Below, in pieces: positions 26,765 to 35,498 of a DNA stretch of 64,000 nt; position 1 is the first letter of the stretch; every line of letters starts with the position of its first letter. Source of the DNA: Dehalococcoides mccartyi (GTDB lineage: Bacteria; Chloroflexota; Dehalococcoidia; Dehalococcoidales; Dehalococcoidaceae); NCBI RefSeq assembly GCF_001889305.1, contig NZ_CP013074.1:310001-374000 (forward strand), given 5' to 3'. The position numbers and the translations under genes are program-made. The notes beneath the pieces were generated by a model. That model ran no database searches, had not been told where the DNA came from, and saw nothing but the letters and a program-made list of their open reading frames with translations.

Positions 26765-28045
26765 TTATTGTGTGTTACAAATTGGTAGCACAATTGTAAA
26801 TTTACTGCCCCAACCTAATATACTCTCTGCTTTAATCTCGCCGTTGTGGAGTTCCACTATTTTTTTTGCCAGTGATAAACCAAGACCCAATCCATCAGAC
26901 TTGGTTAACACATATGGTTTAAATAATTTCTGAAGATCTTCATCTGAAATTCCCATGCCGTTATCCATTACATCTATGATTATCTCATTGTCATTAGTTG
27001 TACAAATGAGAATAATTTGCCCTCTTTGAGGGCTAAAAGTTATCGAATTATTAAGGAGATTTATCAGTACCTGTTTTAATCTGTAGGCATCAGCAAATAT
27101 CAGAGGTAAATCCGGACTGAAAAATAATTTTAAGGTTAAATGCTTATAATTCAAATTGGGGTAAAACAACCCAGACAATTCATTAACTAATTCATCCAGA
27201 TATATCCATGAACGCGTTATCTTTAATATACCTACTTCCCCTTTAGCCATATCATACAGTTCATTTATTCTTGCAAGTAATTCCATACTGGCAATATTAA
27301 TATTATTAGCCATCTTCTTTAGTTCGCCATCTAGATTATCTTCCAAAACCTCGCTGTTAAGCACAATAGGGGTAAGCGGCGTTTTTAATTCGTGTACCAG
27401 CGCTTTATAGAATTCAGTACGTTGCCGGATTTGGTTTTCAAGCTCTTGACGAAGATTCTGTTCTGCCAGATGAAGATTACGTGATCTTTTTTCAAAAGTT
27501 TTTCTTTCAGATATGTCTCTGATAACCGCAATAGCTATAGGTGGTTCATCAATGGCAATCAGGGTAGAGTGTATTTCTACATCTACTATACGGCCATCTT
27601 TGCATTTGTGCCTCGCCTCAAAAAAGACATGGTGATTTTTCATTAATTCCTGTCCTACCCAAGGTAACAAAGTGTTTACTTCTTCTTCGGGGTGAAGAAA
27701 AGAAGTGTCATGTGAAAGTAGTTCACTTCTGGAGTATCCGAAATGTTTAATGGCTGCTTCATTGACCTCAACAATTACTCTACCACGAGAATCAGTACCC
27801 TTTATTTCAGCTATAACAATGGGGTCTCCACTGCATTCAAATATAGCTTTATATTTCTTGTAAAGTTTCTGGCGATCCAGATTCTGGGTCTTTTGTTCCT
27901 CTGTTTGTTTGTGCAGGCTAATGCCTGAAATCTGGCTGCAGGCAAAAAGTGCATGAGAGTTCTTTCTATATATTGCGGGATTATATGTCCTATGTCGCAA
28001 ATGTTTCAAACCGCTCTCTTCCGTGAATCTAAATTTGGTTCTCAA
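26765..28045 (-). CDS. Cytoplasmic PAS-domain sensor histidine kinase
   Basis: 426 aa, no membrane segment. A short N-terminal extension, a PAS domain (about 62-185, ending AVIRDISERK), a coiled coil (188-212), a HisKA domain with phospho-acceptor H218 (ALVHELKTP), and a HATPase domain (NLLNNSITFSP, DNGMGISDEDL, GLGLGLSLAKKIVELHNGEI). It opens with TTG; no ATG exists before residue 135. The soluble PAS layout is typical of kinases beside Dehalococcoides rdh genes. Its promoter and first 124 codons lie in the right inverted-repeat arm and are duplicated at 24438-25122. Confidence 0.92.
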   Translation of the reverse strand: MRTKFRFTEESGLKHLRHRTYNPAIYRKNSHALFACSQISGISLHKQTEEQKTQNLDRQKLYKKYKAIFECSGDPIVIAEIKGTDSRGRVIVEVNEAAIKHFGYSRSELLSHDTSFLHPEEEVNTLLPWVGQELMKNHHVFFEARHKCKDGRIVDVEIHSTLIAIDEPPIAIAVIRDISERKTFEKRSRNLHLAEQNLRQELENQIRQRTEFYKALVHELKTPLTPIVLNSEVLEDNLDGELKKMANNINIASMELLARINELYDMAKGEVGILKITRSWIYLDELVNELSGLFYPNLNYKHLTLKLFFSPDLPLIFADAYRLKQVLINLLNNSITFSPQRGQIILICTTNDNEIIIDVMDNGMGISDEDLQKLFKPYVLTKSDGLGLGLSLAKKIVELHNGEIKAESILGWGSKFTIVLPICNTQ

Positions 28046-28356
28046 TGGTTATACCCTACTACTAAATTTACGGGGTTTACCTATTGAAACCATTTGGCAT
28101 TATACAACACATTTTACCAATCAACTTATAGCTGGCTGTGAAAAACCTTTCTTAGATTATGTTTTTGCACATAAATGCTAATAGATTTACCAGAATATGC
28201 TTAGTATACACCTATTTATTTACTAATTTTACTATTTATTAACCATGGTTGCATACAATAGTTAGGTCATACCGATAATTGGGTATAGGTATGTTTAAAA
28301 ATAAGGGAGGTGATAGACACTTAAAAAGCCAGATATAAGATTCCCAGAATGTCAAA
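27672..28356 (-). repeat. Right arm of 685-bp inverted repeat
   Basis: Mirror of 24438-25122. It contains kinase codons 1-124, the kinase promoter (TATAAT on the minus strand at 28099-28104) and the whole upstream region of the YkgJ-like gene up to 45 bases before its ATG. Confidence 0.93.
28099..28314. promoter_or_regulatory. Divergent promoter region of kinase and YkgJ-like gene (right arm)
   Basis: Same elements as the left arm: minus-strand TATAAT at 28099-28104 for the kinase, the palindrome CATACC (28268-28273)...GGTATG (28288-28293), and the anti-Shine-Dalgarno match GGGAGGTGAT (28305-28314). The gene at 28401 has its own ribosome site (GGAGG, about 10 bases before the ATG) outside the repeat. 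Confidence 0.5.
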
Positions 28357-28400
28357 ACAGGCAACTGAAGTTACTTGAATAGAATGGAGGTGTATAGTGC

Positions 28401-28994
28401 ATGGATACTCTAAAACCATTCGCTCAATCATTTACGCCTACCGAGATCTCATCTTACAAGTTACTTACAGCCGATTATGATAATTATTGTCAAGATCAAA
28501 TGTCTACACACTGTATGGCTGTAAAATTCAATTTTAAAACTTGTCAGCGTTGTGGATATTGTTGCCTTTGTTATCCTTGTATTCCCAGACCTGATGAAAT
28601 TAAACCAGCCTCGCTATATTTAAAAATTACTGTTTCTGAATTGATTAACGAATTTATGGTAGTCGATACTGCTGATTGTTGTACCTTCTTTCTACGATGG
28701 GCAAAAGAGGGGCAAGAAGATATCACGGGTGCTCGCATTCCTCCGTGGAGAATATATGACCGTGGTTATTGTATTCTGTTTGATAAAGTGACACAAGGAT
28801 GTCGTATTTATCCTGTCCGCCCATTGGAAGCCAGAACTATTAAGTGTTGGGATTCCAATGCAAGAAAAGATAAAAAACTCTGGGGTATGAACGCATGGGG
28901 ACAAGGCGATATTTATAAGTTTTTACCTGATTTTAATCCCAAATATTTCAGGAAAAGTAGAGTAAATCTCAGTCTACCACATTTACGGTTGTAA
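28401..28994 (+). CDS. YkgJ-type CxxC-rich (Zn/Fe-chelating) protein
   Basis: 197 aa. A dense cysteine group C48, C51, C54, C55, C57 and C60 (TCQRCGYCCLCYPCIP), followed by later conserved cysteines (YCILFD, GCRIYPVRPLEARTIKC), matches the YkgJ/PF03692 metal- or Fe-S-binding domain. The protein is soluble and cytoplasmic. Its upstream region is the right copy of the inverted repeat, the same DNA that precedes rdhA1, so both are probably induced together. A role in Fe-S handling or RdhA maturation is an inference from this sharing. No close functional homologue is recognised. Confidence 0.7.
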   Translation: MDTLKPFAQSFTPTEISSYKLLTADYDNYCQDQMSTHCMAVKFNFKTCQRCGYCCLCYPCIPRPDEIKPASLYLKITVSELINEFMVVDTADCCTFFLRWAKEGQEDITGARIPPWRIYDRGYCILFDKVTQGCRIYPVRPLEARTIKCWDSNARKDKKLWGMNAWGQGDIYKFLPDFNPKYFRKSRVNLSLPHLRL

Positions 28995-29323
28995 CACCCA
29001 ATATAGCTAATATAACATGATAAAATAGGCTAGCAGGAACTGCATAGGGAATTAGGGTAATATTTATATATAGAAGTTCTGCCTATTGTTACCCATAGTC
29101 ATTAAAATTGAAGCTAAGTGGGGCTAAGGTGTTAGTAGGTAGAACTCTGAAGGAATTTAATTTAACTTTCACACTCCCCATTTAGTGAACAGGGAATTAA
29201 CACAAATTTAGTGAAATTATTGACTATGTACATAACCTTTGAGGTAGCTTTTAATATTGAGGAAGAGTAAAAATAAATAACTTATATTGAAGAAAAACTA
29301 CTTATTTCTGCCTAGACTTGTGA
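28995..29323. other. Gene-free AT-rich gap between two convergent units
   Basis: About 330 bases between the YkgJ-like stop and the response regulator stop. No frame or strong hairpin terminator was found. Confidence 0.45.
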
Positions 29324-30001
29324 TTATTTGGCTAGGTAATAGCCCTGACCTGGTTTATTCAAAATGTATCTTGGATTCGAGGGATCATCTTCTAATTTTA
29401 CCCTGAGATGGTATATGTGTACCTTAATAGTTTTAATCAAATCTAGGAAAACTCCATCTGCTACCGTTTCTGATATCTTCTCATATGAGACTATCCTAGG
29501 TGCAGAGATTATAAGTTCTCTTAAGATCTGAGTTTCGATAGGAGTTAATGGGATCTCTTTTCCACTTAACAAAACAATACGTTTTAATAAATTCAGGCTG
29601 AACGGTCCCCACTTTAAAAATAGTTCTTTGTCCTCACCCACAGATCTTCTTAATAAGGATCTTATGCGTGCAGTTAATTCAAGTTGACGGAACGGTTTTG
29701 TAACATATTCATTTGCCCCTAGCTCTAGTGCTTTAACGATGTTAGATTCCTCTGCTTTTATAGTCAAGACAATAATAGGTACTTCTGAGAATAATCTAAT
29801 TAAACGGATTATTTCAAACCCATCTAGATCTGGCAATCCAAGGTCCAATACTATGAGATCTGGTGTCTTTTCCTCTAATATGTCTAATCCCTCTGAGCCA
29901 TATGGAGTGTTTAGAATTTGGGCTTCGGGCAAACCTATTTGTAGAGCAAAACGTATTGCATCGGTCACCATCTGGTCATCTTCTATAACTAATATCCTCA
30001 T
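29324..30001 (-). CDS. OmpR/PhoB-type response regulator
   Basis: 225 aa. Receiver: E7-D8-D9, phospho-acceptor D53 (VLDLGLPDLDGF), and K near 103 (TKPFRQLELTARIRSLLRR). A winged-helix C-terminus ends RYILNKPGQGYYLAK. Its ATG overlaps the kinase stop by 4 bases (ATGA), so the pair is translationally coupled. It is clearly paralogous to the regulator at 26085 but well diverged. The pair faces away from rdhA2, the usual arrangement for regulation of that operon. Confidence 0.9.
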   Translation of the reverse strand: MRILVIEDDQMVTDAIRFALQIGLPEAQILNTPYGSEGLDILEEKTPDLIVLDLGLPDLDGFEIIRLIRLFSEVPIIVLTIKAEESNIVKALELGANEYVTKPFRQLELTARIRSLLRRSVGEDKELFLKWGPFSLNLLKRIVLLSGKEIPLTPIETQILRELIISAPRIVSYEKISETVADGVFLDLIKTIKVHIYHLRVKLEDDPSNPRYILNKPGQGYYLAK

Positions 30002-31200
30002 ATGCGTGTGAGAGATAAAGGTAAGAATAATGTAAATTTGCTACCTACGCCAGGTTTACTTTCGACTGTGATTTCACCATGGTGCAGATTAATAATCATT
30101 TTTGATAATGCGAGGCCAACTCCCAGACCTGTTCTCCCATGCTTATCGTGAGAGGCATACAGTTTAAAGAGATCTTGTAATTCTTCCTGACTCATTCCTA
30201 GTCCATTATCTTCAACAGAGATAAAGATAATTTGGTCTTGGTCTTTTTGTTGGTAAATCCGTAATTCTATCCGACCTCTGACCGGTGTGTATTTTGCAGC
30301 ATTGTTTAGGAGGTTTATGATTACCTGCTTTATACGTTCTCTGTCTACATATACATCGGGCAAATTATTGGGGCAATCCACTGTAAAGGATTGTGAGTTA
30401 GTAACAAAAAGCTGAGACGTAAGTTTGGTTATCTCTTTGATAAGTAATTTTACATTGACTGATGAATATTCCAGTTTTAATATCCCGATCTCTCCTTTGG
30501 CAATATCCAGCAATTCATCAATTCTTCTATCTAGGTCATAGGTTCCTTTAAGTAATGATGAAGCACAAACGGATAATTTCCTATCCATAAAGTTTTGGGA
30601 ACAAAATACTTCAGCAGTCGATATCATCAGCGTTATCGGGTTTTTTAATTCGTGAACTAAAAAACGGGTAAACTTAATCCTCTGCTCAATCTCAAATTCC
30701 AATCTTTCCCTTAGGCACTTTTCCCTGCTATAAGATTCAACTAAAAGCTGCTCGTTTCGTTTCCTATCAGTAATGTCTCGTATGACCGCTATAACATAAT
30801 TTTCGCCACATACTCTAATGAGCTGACTATTTGTTTCAACAAGAATGAGGGTTCCCTTTTTAGTCGTAATAGATAGCTCACGAGTTATTTTTTGTCCATT
30901 AGTCTCTAAAGATTCAAGTATTTCCCTAACCTTTGGAGTAGTCTCCGGTGTGTCTATTAAGGATGAACTTTTACCTAGTAATGATTGACGGTTATATCCC
31001 AAATGTCGACAAGTAGCCTCGTTAACTTCACTAATAATTACCGGGGCATTTATACTAGTGACCTTAAAGAGAATGACAGCATCAGTAGTCTGATTAAATA
31101 GTGTAAAATATTTTTTATATTGTTTACGTAAAAAACGGTTTTCTCCATTTAATTTAGCGATATGTTTTTTTAGTATATAGTTTTCTCCGCTAATGTCCAT
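29998..31200 (-). CDS. Cytoplasmic PAS-domain sensor histidine kinase
   Basis: 400 aa without membrane segments. A short N-terminal coiled coil (1-30), a PAS domain (about 32-148, ending AVIRDITDRK), HisKA with H183 (FLVHELKNPIT), and HATPase motifs NLLNNAAKYTP, VEDNGLGMSQEEL and GLGVGLALSKMI. It starts with ATG and is divergent from rdhA2 across a 414-base control region. Likely senses the substrate of the adjacent dehalogenase; the ligand is unknown. Confidence 0.92.
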   Translation of the reverse strand: MDISGENYILKKHIAKLNGENRFLRKQYKKYFTLFNQTTDAVILFKVTSINAPVIISEVNEATCRHLGYNRQSLLGKSSSLIDTPETTPKVREILESLETNGQKITRELSITTKKGTLILVETNSQLIRVCGENYVIAVIRDITDRKRNEQLLVESYSREKCLRERLEFEIEQRIKFTRFLVHELKNPITLMISTAEVFCSQNFMDRKLSVCASSLLKGTYDLDRRIDELLDIAKGEIGILKLEYSSVNVKLLIKEITKLTSQLFVTNSQSFTVDCPNNLPDVYVDRERIKQVIINLLNNAAKYTPVRGRIELRIYQQKDQDQIIFISVEDNGLGMSQEELQDLFKLYASHDKHGRTGLGVGLALSKMIINLHHGEITVESKPGVGSKFTLFLPLSLTRI

Positions 31201-31614
31201 TTATAATCCCAACATTTCCTTGTTTTTTTATGTCTGTTGTTGGTGAGATTAGTATTAAAAACTTATATGTTTTCAGAAATTATATAACAAATTTAGCTAA
31301 GAACTACGTCAAGTTAAGATATATTAACCGCTTAGATCTAATAATATTTTTTATATCTATGTTTGTTATGACCTATTTTAGTACTGTTGGTAATTGTTTT
31401 GACAGTGTAGTTATGGTTAGTAAAAAGAAACCAAAATCTAACAATAACTTAAATTACTTTACCAAAATCTTTGCTGCCCGATGTTATTTTATTATCTAGC
31501 TTAGAAATTAGCGTAGATCTAAGCTGAATAATAAAAGGAGGTATCCCTAATAAGCAAAGAAAAACTTGAGATAGCCAAAATATAATTTTTCAGAATAGGA
31601 AAGGAAAATGATCT
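31201..31614. promoter_or_regulatory. Divergent control region between kinase and rdhA2
   Basis: 414 AT-rich bases. It contains TTGACA (31399-31404) without a convincing -10 and, 70-80 bases before rdhA2, an AAAGGAGGTAT anti-Shine-Dalgarno match (31534-31544) not followed by a start codon, as upstream of rdhA1. An 89-codon frame at 31230-31499 has no ribosome site or family and is not called. Confidence 0.45.
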
Positions 31615-33141
31615 ATGTCTGTATTTCATTCAATCGTTTCGCGACGGGATTTTATGAAAAGTTTAGGCTTTGCTGGTGCCGGACTTGGTGCACTAACTGC
31701 CTCAGCACCAATATTTCACGACTTGGATGAAGTTGAATCTTCGGCGTGGGGAAATTGGAAACGACCGTGGTGGGTCAAAGAAAGAGAATTTGGTAATCCT
31801 ACAGTAGAACTGGATTGGAAAGCTATGCAGCGATTTAATTTGTTAAATCAGCTTTGGCTACCCAATACGATTTCCAAATACCTTGGCTTAGAGAAAACTC
31901 TGGAAATCTATGCTGCGAATAGTGCGGACCTAATTAACGGTATCAAAAACAATGTGCCTGGTAAAACACTTAGGGATGTTTCACTATATACTGCAGCTTC
32001 AACGTATTTTTCCTCTCAGATGCCGGGACAAGCAATGAAATCATGGTTGGGGCCACAGAAAACTGAGGTTTATGGTATTTCTTCTACACCTGAGGAATTG
32101 GGAGTACCCAGATGGGAAGGTACTCCAGAAGAAAATTTAAAAATGCTCCGTGCTGCGATGAGATTTTTTGGAGCATCTCAAATAGGTGTTGTTGCTCTAG
32201 ATGATAATGAGCGAAAGATTATTTCTGTTCGTGACCCGGGTGATATGTTCAATTTTGATTATCTTACACAAACTCCACCTGATACCGATGCCAAATGGTT
32301 TGTGTTTGAGGATGTTGATAAAGGATACGAGGGTAGCAATAAATATGTATTGCCTAATAAACCGCTTTGGACTGTTTCTATCGCAATACAGATGTCTAAA
32401 GAGTTATTCCGTGACGGAACTGGTGCATTAAGGCAAGCAGCTAATATTAGCCGTTATCGTATTCACGCCATGCTACAATTTTTAACCCAAAATTTTTTAA
32501 GAGGAATTGGATACCAAGGATTTGGGTATCCTATTAGTGCTACAGGAGCATTACCGGCGCAAGCTTGTTCAATTCTATCAGGGCTATCGGAAATGGGGCG
32601 CAATAATAACTATTGCATTAGTCCAGAATTTGGCCCGATATGTGGTTACTTCAGTTTAATTACTGATTTGCCTTTAGCTCCAACGCCACCAATTGATTCA
32701 GGAATATTTAGGTTCTGTCATACATGTAATAAGTGCGCTGAGATATGCCCATCTCAAGCCATATCTTATGATTCTGAGCCAACATGGGAGATCAAACCAT
32801 CAGAAATTGCACCAGATGTTGAACCAATGTGGACAACTCCTGGTAAAAAGACATTCCATACTGATTCACCTAAATGTGCCACCTTTTTCCACTCAAATCA
32901 CGGCTATTGTGGCAGGTGTATGGGCAATTGTGTATTCAATACTAATACAAGTGCAATGGTGCATGACATAGTGAAAGCAACAGTAAGTTCTACCAGCTTG
33001 TTTAATGGGTTCCTTTGGAATGCTGATAAGGCATTTGGTTATGGTTTAACCCCGGATGAAGAAAAAGAAGATTGGTGGAATCATTCTCTTCCATTATACG
33101 GCCAAGATGGCACTATAGGAGCATCTAACGGAGGATACTAG
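31615..33141 (+). CDS. rdhA: Reductive dehalogenase catalytic subunit (RdhA)
   Basis: 508 aa. Tat signal SRRDFMKSLGFAGAGLGA (RR at 10-11); corrinoid-domain hallmark TPEENLKMLRAAMRFFGAS near 165-185; first cluster CHTCNKCAEICP near 365; second CGRCMGNCVFN near 430, where the usual CP is CV. The N-terminus resembles rdhA1 in length and in the APIFHDLDEV segment, but the rest is well diverged, so this is a separate orthologue group. The ATG has AAAGGAA upstream. It is followed by rdhB at 33 bases. Substrate unknown. Confidence 0.93.
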   Translation: MSVFHSIVSRRDFMKSLGFAGAGLGALTASAPIFHDLDEVESSAWGNWKRPWWVKEREFGNPTVELDWKAMQRFNLLNQLWLPNTISKYLGLEKTLEIYAANSADLINGIKNNVPGKTLRDVSLYTAASTYFSSQMPGQAMKSWLGPQKTEVYGISSTPEELGVPRWEGTPEENLKMLRAAMRFFGASQIGVVALDDNERKIISVRDPGDMFNFDYLTQTPPDTDAKWFVFEDVDKGYEGSNKYVLPNKPLWTVSIAIQMSKELFRDGTGALRQAANISRYRIHAMLQFLTQNFLRGIGYQGFGYPISATGALPAQACSILSGLSEMGRNNNYCISPEFGPICGYFSLITDLPLAPTPPIDSGIFRFCHTCNKCAEICPSQAISYDSEPTWEIKPSEIAPDVEPMWTTPGKKTFHTDSPKCATFFHSNHGYCGRCMGNCVFNTNTSAMVHDIVKATVSSTSLFNGFLWNADKAFGYGLTPDEEKEDWWNHSLPLYGQDGTIGASNGGY

Positions 33142-33174
33142 GGAGAGTTACAACATACTAATGGAGGAAAAAAT

Positions 33175-33447
33175 ATGTGGTTCATAGCGGGTTTAATGGT
33201 TGGTGCTATTCTTATAGCACTTATGTGGATTTTGAAGCGTAATAAAACCAAGATTACTTGGTATGAGTGGTTTCTGGGAGCTGTCGGTCTGGTTTTGTTA
33301 CTTTTCACTGTTCAAAACTTTTTTGCTAGTCTAGCTGAGATGGAAGCCCAAGCGGCCTATATGTTCTTGTTGACTACTGGGTTACCGTCTGTTATTTTGC
33401 TTGCAGTTGTCTGGCAACTATTAGCCAGAAGAGCTAAACGGCCTTAG
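33175..33447 (+). CDS. rdhB: RdhB, reductive dehalogenase membrane anchor
   Basis: 90 aa with three TM helices (about 2-18, 30-48, 58-83) and a positively charged tail (RRAKRP). GGAGG lies 8 bases before the ATG. It is downstream of and co-oriented with rdhA2, the standard pair. It anchors the exported enzyme. Confidence 0.85.
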   Translation: MWFIAGLMVGAILIALMWILKRNKTKITWYEWFLGAVGLVLLLFTVQNFFASLAEMEAQAAYMFLLTTGLPSVILLAVVWQLLARRAKRP

Positions 33448-33468
33448 TTTAAGCAACTGAATATATTC

Positions 33469-33504
33469 ATAAGGGGAGAAACTTGCCGGTTTCTCCCCTT
33501 ATAT
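33469..33504 (+). terminator. Terminator of rdhA2-rdhB2
   Basis: AAGGGGAGAAAC, 6-base loop, GTTTCTCCCCTT, then ATATTTTCC. A 12-bp perfect stem 23 bases after the rdhB stop. Confidence 0.85.
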
Positions 33505-33508
33505 TTTC

Positions 33509-33942
33509 CTGTCGTAATCATATATAGAGATGCGCTTATTATTGTATCCTCAGCCTTCAGCCTTGATATTTCTTCAGGAATTTTATTCGTAGTTTGAGTC
33601 CAGAGTGGTAGGTTGTATGGGTACAATACGTAAAACCAAGACGTTCGCGTAAGCCTTCAGCATAGCATAAGCCTAGCTCTAATCCCCACTAATTGATCCG
33701 GATTTTGGCAGTCACCAAAATAATTTAAACTTTTTCAATATTTTTATTAATTTCCACTCATGTAGTCCTGATTAAAAATTTGGTGATGCGGAATAAAGGG
33801 TCAGCATATTCATATTCCGAAAGGAAAGCTGTCTCTAAGTTGTATTGCTTGCAAACGGTTTTGTCTTCTCGTCCAATAAGGCCTCCAGAATTTCCATCAC
33901 GTTTGGAAAATCGGGCTTTTGTATTTGAGATAGGACATCGGA
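33509..33942. other. Gene-free right end of the island
   Basis: About 430 bases between the rdhB2 terminator and attR. Short frames on both strands show no ribosome site. Minus-strand fragments around 33600-33740 (for example FGDCQNPDQLVGIRA) faintly recall a transposase C-terminus but are broken and too short to call. Confidence 0.4.
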
Positions 33943-34018
<76 letters not shown>

Positions 34019-34053
34019 ACGGAGCACCATTATACCAAGTTTAAGTGAAAGTG

Positions 34054-34881
34054 TTAAATCGGCGGGGAATAGTTGTATTTTTGAAGCAGCAGATGTTTTA
34101 AATGGGGTATGGCATCAGTTGCTCCCAGTTCTCCGCGGAGGACGATTTCCGGCGCTTTCAGAAAATCACCCGGTCCTATTCCGGAAAGGTCAGGTTCAAT
34201 AGCAATATCGGCTGCCTGAAGATTTTCCTGAGCCATATGTATTGACATGATGTTAACTATCTGGAAGGCTGTATCAAAGATGGATGGTTCGGAATCTTTG
34301 TTCGGTTTTATATAATCATGGTGGTAAATAGCATTTACCGCAATTACAAAATCCGCTCCCATGTTTCGTACCACCCGAGCCGGAATAGGGGTGATAATAC
34401 CTCCATCTACCAGAAAACGGTTTTTGTTTTTTACTGGGCGGAATATTATAGGCAAAGACATGCTGGCAATTACCCCGTCAATGACAGGCCCTTCATTAAA
34501 GAGTACTTCTTGTCCGGTTTTAACGTCTGCAGCTACGCAGGCAAAGGGCTTCTTAAGTTCAGAAAAGGTGACGTCTCCGATAAGCTCTTTGAGATAGCTT
34601 TTTATCTTTCGGGATGATAAAAAGCCGGCTCTGGGCGCTGCCAGGTCAAAAAGAGGCATAAGTTGTTTCCAGCTCAGGTTACTTACGATTTCTTTCATTT
34701 CCTGCGGCTTGTGACCGCTGGCATATAATGCGCCTATAATAGCACCCATGCTGGTTCCTGTGACTAAATCCAGCGGGACGCCTTCTTTTTCAAGTACTTC
34801 AAGCACACCGATATGAATAATACCTCTGGCGGCACCTCCGCCCAGAGCAATGCCGATTTTAGGCAGTTTGGATTTGGGCAT
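34054..34881 (-). CDS. Patatin-like phospholipase (RssA type)
   Basis: 275 aa. Oxyanion loop GGGAARG near 12-18, nucleophile elbow GTSMG near 42-46 (serine 44), and catalytic aspartate in DGGI near 158. Length and order match bacterial RssA-type patatins, serine hydrolases acting on lipid acyl groups. Its start overlaps the end of the upstream acetyltransferase by 23 bases, so the two are coupled. Confidence 0.85.
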   Translation of the reverse strand: MPKSKLPKIGIALGGGAARGIIHIGVLEVLEKEGVPLDLVTGTSMGAIIGALYASGHKPQEMKEIVSNLSWKQLMPLFDLAAPRAGFLSSRKIKSYLKELIGDVTFSELKKPFACVAADVKTGQEVLFNEGPVIDGVIASMSLPIIFRPVKNKNRFLVDGGIITPIPARVVRNMGADFVIAVNAIYHHDYIKPNKDSEPSIFDTAFQIVNIMSIHMAQENLQAADIAIEPDLSGIGPGDFLKAPEIVLRGELGATDAIPHLKHLLLQKYNYSPPI

Positions 34882-35494
34882 TAATAACCTCCTCAGATTG
34901 GGGGGTATAACGCTCAGGGTTTTCTTCCCATTCCTGTCTTAGCAGGGACATAAACCAGACATCTATCCATGTCCCCCTGACCAGTATATCTCTCCGCAAT
35001 GTTCCGTCAAGCTGGAAGCCGTTTTTCTCCAGAGTGCGGCGTGATGGTTCGTTCCCCTTAAAAATACCGCCGAAAACACGCTCTGCGTTAAGATGCTTAA
35101 AAGCAAAATGGATACTTAAACGTACGGCTTCGGTCATATAACCTTTGGTCCAATATTTGCGTCCCAGCCAGTATCCGATAAGCGCCTGCTCTTTATAGCC
35201 GATAAGTCTGAAAGCCAGACTGCCTATCAGGCCGGGTTTATCCACTCTTTCAATGGCAAAGGAGTAGCGGCGTCCTGTTTCAAAATCAGATGTTTCCTCC
35301 TGGTATGCCAGGCGGAGTTCATTTATGGTTTTGGGGCCGTCCCACACCAGATATCGGATTATTTCAGGGTCTTTTATCAGGTTGAACGCGGTGTAAGCAT
35401 CGGCGGCTTGAATTATCCGCAGTCTGAGGCTCTGGCTTTCTAAAATCGCTTGTTTGAACCCTTGTCCGGTTGTGGCCTCAAATATATTCGGCAT
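34859..35494 (-). CDS. RimJ/RimL-type GNAT acetyltransferase
   Basis: 211 aa. Core GNAT motifs: IGSLAFRLIG, YWLGRKYWTKGYMTEAVRLSIHFAF (acetyl-CoA binding), and NEPSRRTLEKNGFQLDGTLR. It is like RimJ/RimL enzymes that acetylate N-termini or small amines; target unknown. It lies between the HerA gene (4 bases) and the patatin gene (overlap). Confidence 0.8.
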   Translation of the reverse strand: MPNIFEATTGQGFKQAILESQSLRLRIIQAADAYTAFNLIKDPEIIRYLVWDGPKTINELRLAYQEETSDFETGRRYSFAIERVDKPGLIGSLAFRLIGYKEQALIGYWLGRKYWTKGYMTEAVRLSIHFAFKHLNAERVFGGIFKGNEPSRRTLEKNGFQLDGTLRRDILVRGTWIDVWFMSLLRQEWEENPERYTPQSEEVINAQIQTA

Positions 35495-35498
35495 ATAT

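Noticed and set aside
31230-31499. 89-aa rightward frame between the kinase and rdhA2
   Set aside because: No ribosome site, no family, composition of random AT-rich DNA, and it lies in the likely control region.
33600-33740. Possible IS110-type transposase remnant on the minus strand
   Set aside because: Only a loose match (FGDCQNPDQLVGIRA), broken frame, no terminal repeats seen.
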